Source: Gammaproteobacteria bacterium (GTDB lineage Bacteria > Pseudomonadota > Gammaproteobacteria > Steroidobacterales > GCA-2729495). From it: DNA of 64,000 nt. Each line of letters begins with the position of its first letter. The stretch's first letter is position 1. Shown one piece after another: positions 59,295 to 64,000 of the stretch. Location: the NCBI GenBank assembly GCA_030583605.1, contig CP129466.1, positions 3,169,001 through 3,233,000 on the forward strand. The letters run 5' to 3'. Position numbers and translations under genes: made by a program. The notes beneath the pieces are model-generated. The model did not search any database, had not been told where the DNA came from, and saw nothing but the letters and a program-made list of their open reading frames with translations.

Positions 59295-59987
59295 TCAGCC
59301 TGTGGCGCGGCTGGCGCGTCTGCCGGTCGCGAGCACAAAGAGCGGCGTCATGACGAGCCCGGCGAGAAATCCGCCGATGTGGGCGCGAAACGCCACTCCG
59401 CCGCCGGCCGCCGGATCGAACAGGTCGTAGAGCAGCTGCACGGCGAACCAGAATGTCAGCACCACCCAGGCCGGCAGGCGCACGATGTCCACGACGATGA
59501 AGATCGGCACCAGCACGTTGATATGCGAACGCGGGTGCAACACGAGGAACGCGCCGAACAGCCCGGAGACGGCGCCGCTCGCACCGATCACCGGCGTGCC
59601 CGAATCCACGTCGAGCAGTGCCTGGGCCAGCGCGGCTGCAATCCCCGCCATCAGGTAGAAAGCAATGAACGCGGCCGGGCCGAAGGCATCCTCGACATCG
59701 TCGCCGAAGATCCACAGGCACAGCATGTTGCCGGCCAGGTGCAGCCAGCCCGCGTGCAGGAACTGGTAGGTGATGAGGTTCGCCGCGTACGGCACCCAGG
59801 CAAACGCCGGCTCGGGCGCGCCACCGGCGAAAAACCAGGCCGGCGTGAACCCGAGCGCCTGCGCCGCCATGCGGCCCCAGTCCCCGCCGAAGCGCTGCCA
59901 CAGGAAGACGAGGCAGCAGGTCACGAGGATCGTGCGGCTCGCCACCGGCACGTTGCGCGTGCGGTTCTCGTCGGACAGCGGGATCAT
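59295..59987 (-). CDS. Rhomboid-family intramembrane serine protease
   Basis: 230 residues with about six helices. The catalytic serine is in VIGASGAVSGLFGAF and the histidine in FRAHIGGFLAG. HAGWLHLAGNMLCLWIFGDDVED carries the conserved His and Asn of helix 2. It cleaves membrane-spanning substrates within the inner membrane. It is followed on the same strand by the sheath-like gene after 74 bp; a functional tie is not evident. Confidence 0.93.
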   Translation of the reverse strand: MIPLSDENRTRNVPVASRTILVTCCLVFLWQRFGGDWGRMAAQALGFTPAWFFAGGAPEPAFAWVPYAANLITYQFLHAGWLHLAGNMLCLWIFGDDVEDAFGPAAFIAFYLMAGIAAALAQALLDVDSGTPVIGASGAVSGLFGAFLVLHPRSHINVLVPIFIVVDIVRLPAWVVLTFWFAVQLLYDLFDPAAGGGVAFRAHIGGFLAGLVMTPLFVLATGRRASRATG

Positions 59988-60029
59988 CGCGCGGCGGTCA
60001 ACGCACTGGCGGCAGCGTCGGTCGGACGC

Positions 60030-61133
60030 TCACTGCGGTGCGAGCCCGGCGCCGGCCTGGCTGGCCGTACCGGTCTGCGGCGCTTCGCCTTCGCTGAACC
60101 ACTCGTAAGTCACGACGTTGGTCACCCGGCGGGCGGAGGCAACCGTCGCCTCGGGATCGGGGCCGGCAACCATGATGGACTGCGGGAAGCCGCGTTGCTC
60201 GCTCGCGATGCGCGCGAGGCGCTGGTAATCGACGGCGCCCTGGCCGCGCGGCAGCTGCTTTTCGACGTCCTTCAGCAACGCCGCGGTGCGCCGGGTCTTG
60301 TCCTCCTCGAGCGCCGGGTGCACCTCGACGAACAACTCACCGGCATCCACGCCGACCAGCACTGGCTGGTTGACGATATGCACCGGCATCCCGATCGGCA
60401 CCTGCGGATACAGCCACTCGATGTGATCGGGATTCATCCGGATGCAGCCGTGGCTGACGCGCATGCCGACACCGGCCGGCTTGTTGGTCCCGTGGATCAG
60501 GTAATCGCCGCGCAGGCCGAGCCGCATGGCATAACGGCCGAGCGGATTGTCCGGACCCGGCGGCACGACTGCCGGCAGCGGGTCGCCGTTCTCGGCGTGC
60601 TCCTTGCGGATCGAGGCCGGGACGTTCCACACGGGGTCCTTGCGTTTCGAGACGATCTTCGTTTTGCCGAGCGGCGTCGCCCAGCCTTCGCGGCCGATGC
60701 TGATCGGGAAGGTATGCACCACCGGTGCGGCGCCGGGTTGCGGCTTTGGAAAATAGAACAGCCGCTTGGAGGCGACATTGAGCACCACCCCCTCGCGCGG
60801 CGCATCAGGCAGCACGAATCGACTCGGCAGGACGATCTCCGTGCCTGCGCCGGGCAACCACGGGTCGATGCCCGGATTGGCCTCGACCAGTTCGTCGAAA
60901 CCGAGCGCGTAGGCCAGCGCGATGTCGATGAAGGTGTCCTCGGCGCGCGCGCGCACGACCTGCAGTGTCCCGACCACGTTCACGTCGGGGCCGGCAAGGA
61001 CAAAGCGCGTGGTATCGATCGGCGGCTGCTCGACGGGCGCCGCCACCGGCGCCGGCGGTTCCGGCGCCTGCAGCAGGCTGCAGCCGGGCAAGGTCGCCGC
61101 CAGCAGCAGCAAGACCGCCGCCTTTCTGCTCAT
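60030..61133 (-). CDS. L,D-transpeptidase with LysM-like domain, lipoprotein
   Basis: 367 residues from Met 61133 (two further Met lie just upstream at 61142 and 61151). A lipobox (LLAATLPGC) indicates membrane anchoring. A LysM-like peptidoglycan-binding region (about 55-110) precedes the YkuD domain with the catalytic HGTNKPAG...SHGCIRM motif, Cys being the nucleophile. It makes 3-3 cross-links or attaches proteins to peptidoglycan. The C-terminal extension of about 100 residues has no clear domain. Confidence 0.93.
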   Translation of the reverse strand: MSRKAAVLLLLAATLPGCSLLQAPEPPAPVAAPVEQPPIDTTRFVLAGPDVNVVGTLQVVRARAEDTFIDIALAYALGFDELVEANPGIDPWLPGAGTEIVLPSRFVLPDAPREGVVLNVASKRLFYFPKPQPGAAPVVHTFPISIGREGWATPLGKTKIVSKRKDPVWNVPASIRKEHAENGDPLPAVVPPGPDNPLGRYAMRLGLRGDYLIHGTNKPAGVGMRVSHGCIRMNPDHIEWLYPQVPIGMPVHIVNQPVLVGVDAGELFVEVHPALEEDKTRRTAALLKDVEKQLPRGQGAVDYQRLARIASEQRGFPQSIMVAGPDPEATVASARRVTNVVTYEWFSEGEAPQTGTASQAGAGLAPQ

Positions 61134-61182
61134 TTCAGCCATGCATTCCATGCCATTTCGGTCCGAAAAGACTGACCTGGAC

Positions 61183-61956
61183 TCAGGGCCCGCAGTGCGG
61201 CTTCTTGCCGGCGGCCTGCGCGTCGTTGTAGATCTTCAGCACGACGGGAAACTGCGCGACCAGGTCATCGATGCGGTGCTCGGCGGACGGATGAGTCGAG
61301 AGGAACTCGGGCGGCCCGAGCTTGTTCTTCGCCTTCATGTTCTGCCACAGCGGCACGCTCTGGCGCGGGTCGAAGCCCGCCGCGGCCATGTAACGCAAGC
61401 CCACCGTGTCCGCTTCGGCCTCCTCGCCGCGGCTGAATGGCAGCGACAAACCCACCTGGGCCGCCATCCCGAGCAGGTCGGCCCCGGCCTGCCCGGTCCC
61501 CGTCGCCGCAGCGACGCCGATGACGCCAATCTGCGTGGTGGCTTCCCGGTTGTAACGCTTGAGCGCGTGCTGCTCGGTGACGTGCGCGATCTCGTGACCA
61601 ATCACCGCAGCGAGCTGGTCCTGGTTCTCGGCCACCTTGAAGATGCCGGTGAACACGCCCATGTTGCCACCCGGCAGCGCGAAGGCATTGACCTCCTCGC
61701 TGTCGAACACCTCGATCTCCCAGCTCTGGTCGACGTACGGCGGCGGCAGCTCCCGGATGATCGCATCAGCCACGCAGCTGACGTAGGCACGGGCGCGCGC
61801 GTCAGTGCTGACCGGGACCTGGTTGCGCATCTTCTGGAACTCGGCGTCGCCCTGAGTATTCAACTCGCTCTCGCTGGCGAGCGGCAGGGCACAACCGCCG
61901 GCGCAGAGCGCCAGCGTGGCGGCAACGAGCAAGGCGCGCAACGCGGTTCCCGACAT
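61183..61956 (-). CDS. M48-family metalloprotease, lipoprotein
   Basis: 257 residues. A lipobox (LALCAGGC) is followed by the peptidase domain with zinc motif HEIAH in VIGHEIAHVTEQHA and the third ligand Glu in GEEAEADTVGL. It resembles BepA/LoiP-type periplasmic proteases that police outer-membrane proteins. It lies 49 bp upstream of the L,D-transpeptidase gene, so both envelope genes may share a transcript. Confidence 0.93.
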   Translation of the reverse strand: MSGTALRALLVAATLALCAGGCALPLASESELNTQGDAEFQKMRNQVPVSTDARARAYVSCVADAIIRELPPPYVDQSWEIEVFDSEEVNAFALPGGNMGVFTGIFKVAENQDQLAAVIGHEIAHVTEQHALKRYNREATTQIGVIGVAAATGTGQAGADLLGMAAQVGLSLPFSRGEEAEADTVGLRYMAAAGFDPRQSVPLWQNMKAKNKLGPPEFLSTHPSAEHRIDDLVAQFPVVLKIYNDAQAAGKKPHCGP

Positions 61957-62015
61957 GACAACAACCCTCGGCAGCGATTATAGCCGGCAGAAACCGCGGC
62001 GCGCCGGCGCGTGCC

Positions 62016-63047
62016 TCAGGGCAGGACCCGCTCGCGCTGCCGCTGCGCAATCCACAGCTCGAACTGCTCGGCCCCGGCACGCACCGCCGCCAGCAGTTTC
62101 TCGGACAGCGTGTGCTTGGTCCGGTAGCTCAGGTGGAAGACGTCGGCCCCGGTCGTGGCCTGCAGCAGGTAGTCGTCACTCGAGCCGATCTCGTCGATCA
62201 GCTTCAGCTCCAGCGCCCGCGTGCCATACCAGTGCTCGCCGGTCGCCACCCGCTCGATGTCGAGCTGCGGCCGGTTCTCGGCCACCATGGACTTGAACAG
62301 CGTGTGCACGTCTTCGAGCTCCTCCTTGAGCTTGGCGCGGTCCTCGTCGGTGTTGTGACCGAACATGGTGACCGTGCGCTTGTAGCGGCCGGCCGTCACC
62401 TGCTCGAAGTCCACGCCGCGGTCCGCAAGCGCGCGGTGGAAGTTCGGGATCTGCGCCAGCACGCCGATCGAACCGACGACCGCGAACGGCGCGGCGATGA
62501 TCCGGCCCGCCACGCAGGCCATCATGTAACCGCCGCTCGCAGCGCCCTTGTCCACGATGGCCGTGAGCGCGATGTTCCTCTTGCGCAGCCGCAGGAGCTG
62601 CGAGGCGGCCAGCCCGTGCTCGTGCACGGCCCCGCCGAAGTTCTCCAGCCGCAGCACGACCTCGTCCTCGGGGCGGGCGACCGCAATCACGGCGCTGATT
62701 TCCTCGCGCAGCGAGGTGACCGCGGTGGCGCGCAGGTCGCCCTTGAAATCGAGCACGAATACGCGCCTGCGTTCCGCCTCGTGCTTCGCGGCCTCCTTCT
62801 CGCGCGCCTTGAGCTCCTTGCCCTCGCGCTTTTTCTCCTTCTTCCAGTCCGCCTTCGGGAGCACCGCCTGGCGCAAGGTGCCCGACAGCTCGCGATAGCG
62901 CTCGTTGATCTTCTCGACCTTGAGCCCTCCGGCCGGGGCACCCCGCCGCGACAGGCCGACGACGATCAGCGTCAGCGCGCCTGCGGCGACGACGAAGGTC
63001 ACAGCCTTGGCAAGGAACAAACCGTACTGGAAGAAGAACTCAGCCAT
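62016..63047 (-). CDS. sohB: SohB-type inner-membrane protease (S49)
   Basis: 343 residues. An N-terminal membrane helix (AVTFVVAAGALTLIVVGL) and a Lys/Glu-rich linker (about 65-95) precede the SppA-like domain with the nucleophile in KGAASGGYMMA and VGSIGVLAQIPNF. Single-domain length marks it as SohB rather than SppA. It is expected to cleave signal-peptide or membrane fragments in the periplasm. The ATG overlaps the lipA stop as TGATG, which fixes this start. Confidence 0.94.
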   Translation of the reverse strand: MAEFFFQYGLFLAKAVTFVVAAGALTLIVVGLSRRGAPAGGLKVEKINERYRELSGTLRQAVLPKADWKKEKKREGKELKAREKEAAKHEAERRRVFVLDFKGDLRATAVTSLREEISAVIAVARPEDEVVLRLENFGGAVHEHGLAASQLLRLRKRNIALTAIVDKGAASGGYMMACVAGRIIAAPFAVVGSIGVLAQIPNFHRALADRGVDFEQVTAGRYKRTVTMFGHNTDEDRAKLKEELEDVHTLFKSMVAENRPQLDIERVATGEHWYGTRALELKLIDEIGSSDDYLLQATTGADVFHLSYRTKHTLSEKLLAAVRAGAEQFELWIAQRQRERVLP

Positions 63048-64000
63048 CACAACCCCACGTTGTTGCGTTCGAGCGCGCGCTCGGCCCGGTAACTGGAGCG
63101 CACCAGCGGCCCGGAGACCACCTCCATGAAGCCGAGCGCGAGCCCCTGCTCGCGCAGGGCGGCGAACTCATCGGGATGAACGTAGCGGTGCACGGGCAGG
63201 TGATTCACGGTCGGACGCAGGTACTGGCCGAGCGTGAGGATGTCCACACCCTGCCCGCGCAGATCGCTCATCGCGGCATGTACCTCTTCCGCGCTTTCGC
63301 CGAGGCCGAGCATGAGGCTGCTCTTGGTGAGCATGTCGGGCCGCGCCGCTTTCGCCACCCCCAGCACCCCTAGGGACTGCTCGTAGCCCGCGCGTGGATC
63401 GCGCACCGACCCGGTCAGGCGGCGCACGGTCTCGAGGTTGTGGGCGAACACGGCCAGGTCTTCGGCGACGACCGCGCGCACGGCACCCGCATCGCCCCGG
63501 AAATCGGGCGTCAACGCCTCGACGGCCGTCGCCGGGGACGCCGCGCGGATGGCGCGGATGCAGGCGGCGTAGTGCGCTGCGCCACCGTCGGGCAGATCGT
63601 CGCGGTCCACGGACGTGAGTACGACATAGCTGAGTCCCATGAGCGTGACGGTACGCGCGGCATTCGCCGGCTCGTCGCGATCGAGCCAGCCGCGGGGGTT
63701 GCCGGTATCCACCGCGCAGAAGCGGCAGGCCCGCGTGCACACGCTGCCCATGAGCATCAGGGTCGCGGTGCCCCGCCCCCAGCATTCGCCCATGTTCGGG
63801 CACAGGGATTCTTCGCAGACCGTGGCCAGGCGGTGCTCGCGCACGATGTCGCGCAGCTCGGCGTATTTGCCGCCGCCGGCAATCCTCGCCCGCAGCCAGG
63901 GCGGCTTGCCGCCCGGTGTGGCAGGTTGCGCGTCGGCGCAGCGCTTGACGCCGTGCCTGATCGCCGCAAAACCGGCCGAGGTGCGGTATTTCTCGCCGCT
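63047..64000 (-). CDS. lipA: Lipoyl synthase (start beyond right edge)
   Basis: About 317 residues visible, nearly the whole enzyme; the first few codons lie past 64000. Both iron-sulphur motifs are intact: the auxiliary cluster [12 protein letters not shown] and the radical-SAM motif CTRACRFC. The C-terminal RSSY sequence occurs in VRSSYRAE. It inserts two sulphur atoms into protein-bound octanoate to make lipoyl groups. The [18 protein letters not shown] stretch at the edge is typical of gammaproteobacterial LipA N-termini. Confidence 0.97.
   Translation of the reverse strand, partial: SGEKYRTSAGFAAIRHGVKRCADAQPATPGGKPPWLRARIAGGGKYAELRDIVREHRLATVCEESLCPNMGECWGRGTATLMLMGSVCTRACRFCAVDTGNPRGWLDRDEPANAARTVTLMGLSYVVLTSVDRDDLPDGGAAHYAACIRAIRAASPATAVEALTPDFRGDAGAVRAVVAEDLAVFAHNLETVRRLTGSVRDPRAGYEQSLGVLGVAKAARPDMLTKSSLMLGLGESAEEVHAAMSDLRGQGVDILTLGQYLRPTVNHLPVHRYVHPDEFAALREQGLALGFMEVVSGPLVRSSYRAERALERNNVGL

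Overview
The window is GC-rich, densely coded chromosomal DNA, most likely from a gammaproteobacterium of the Xanthomonadales/Nevskiales/Steroidobacterales kind. This placement is inferred from gene content: PrkA-YeaH-SpoVR, MsrPQ, GlnK-Amt, SohB, a TorF-type porin, an RluA/RlmI-like fusion, and CRP-type palindromes of the form TGTGA-N6-TCACA. No rRNA, tRNA or CRISPR array was seen. Two genes are cut by the edges: a Rieske oxygenase on the left and lipA on the right.

Layout. 1-3.4 kb: Rieske oxygenase, a pseudouridine synthase/methyltransferase fusion and a small exported protein. 3.5-8.1 kb: prkA-yeaH-spoVR stress operon on the minus strand, with a perfect CRP-type site upstream. 8.4-12.7 kb: MacAB-like exporter (adaptor, ATPase, two permeases). 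12.8-15.4 kb: HD-GYP and EAL cyclic-di-GMP genes behind a class II CRP-type promoter. 15.6-22.7 kb: lipoprotein, MsrA, TPR/TonB protein, zinc dehydrogenase, orphan TRAP binding protein, DUF547 protein and MsrPQ. 22.7-27.4 kb: glnK-amt, a PBP4-type peptidase, and a HAD phosphatase with a CDP-alcohol phosphatidyltransferase. 27.4-30.2 kb: a PAS/sigma-54 activator facing paired palindromes, a sigma-54 promoter, a 55-residue membrane peptide and a long structured non-coding stretch. 30.2-35.3 kb: PGPGW protein and a 2-oxoacid:ferredoxin oxidoreductase operon with its own flavoprotein. 35.5-41.8 kb: a nitrilase-fold protein with altered active site, a MITE-like foldback, and a polyamine ABC operon headed by a TorF-like porin. 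41.9-45.0 kb: SDR-like protein, dihydroorotase, proline iminopeptidase. 45.1-55.1 kb: M16 peptidase, a Gld-type ABC operon split by an IS5-family element, threonine deaminase. 55.1-64 kb: lipoprotein methyltransferase, two unknown genes with a CRP-type class II promoter, a lone contractile-tail-sheath-like gene, rhomboid protease, L,D-transpeptidase, M48 peptidase, SohB and LipA.

How it fits together. Much of the content concerns envelope upkeep (PBP4, L,D-transpeptidase, M48, SohB, rhomboid, exporters), oxidative repair of methionine (MsrA, MsrPQ), nitrogen and polyamine supply (GlnK-Amt, Pot) and signalling. Three promoter regions carry the same CRP/Clp-type palindrome, which suggests one regulator links the prkA operon, the cyclic-di-GMP pair and the unknown gene pair. 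The most unusual locus is the self-contained sigma-54 module at 29.2-30.2 kb. It has activator, enhancer sites, a -24/-12 promoter, a tiny membrane peptide, twin hairpins with C-only loops ending in eight T, and then about 370 bp of strong hairpins with no convincing gene.
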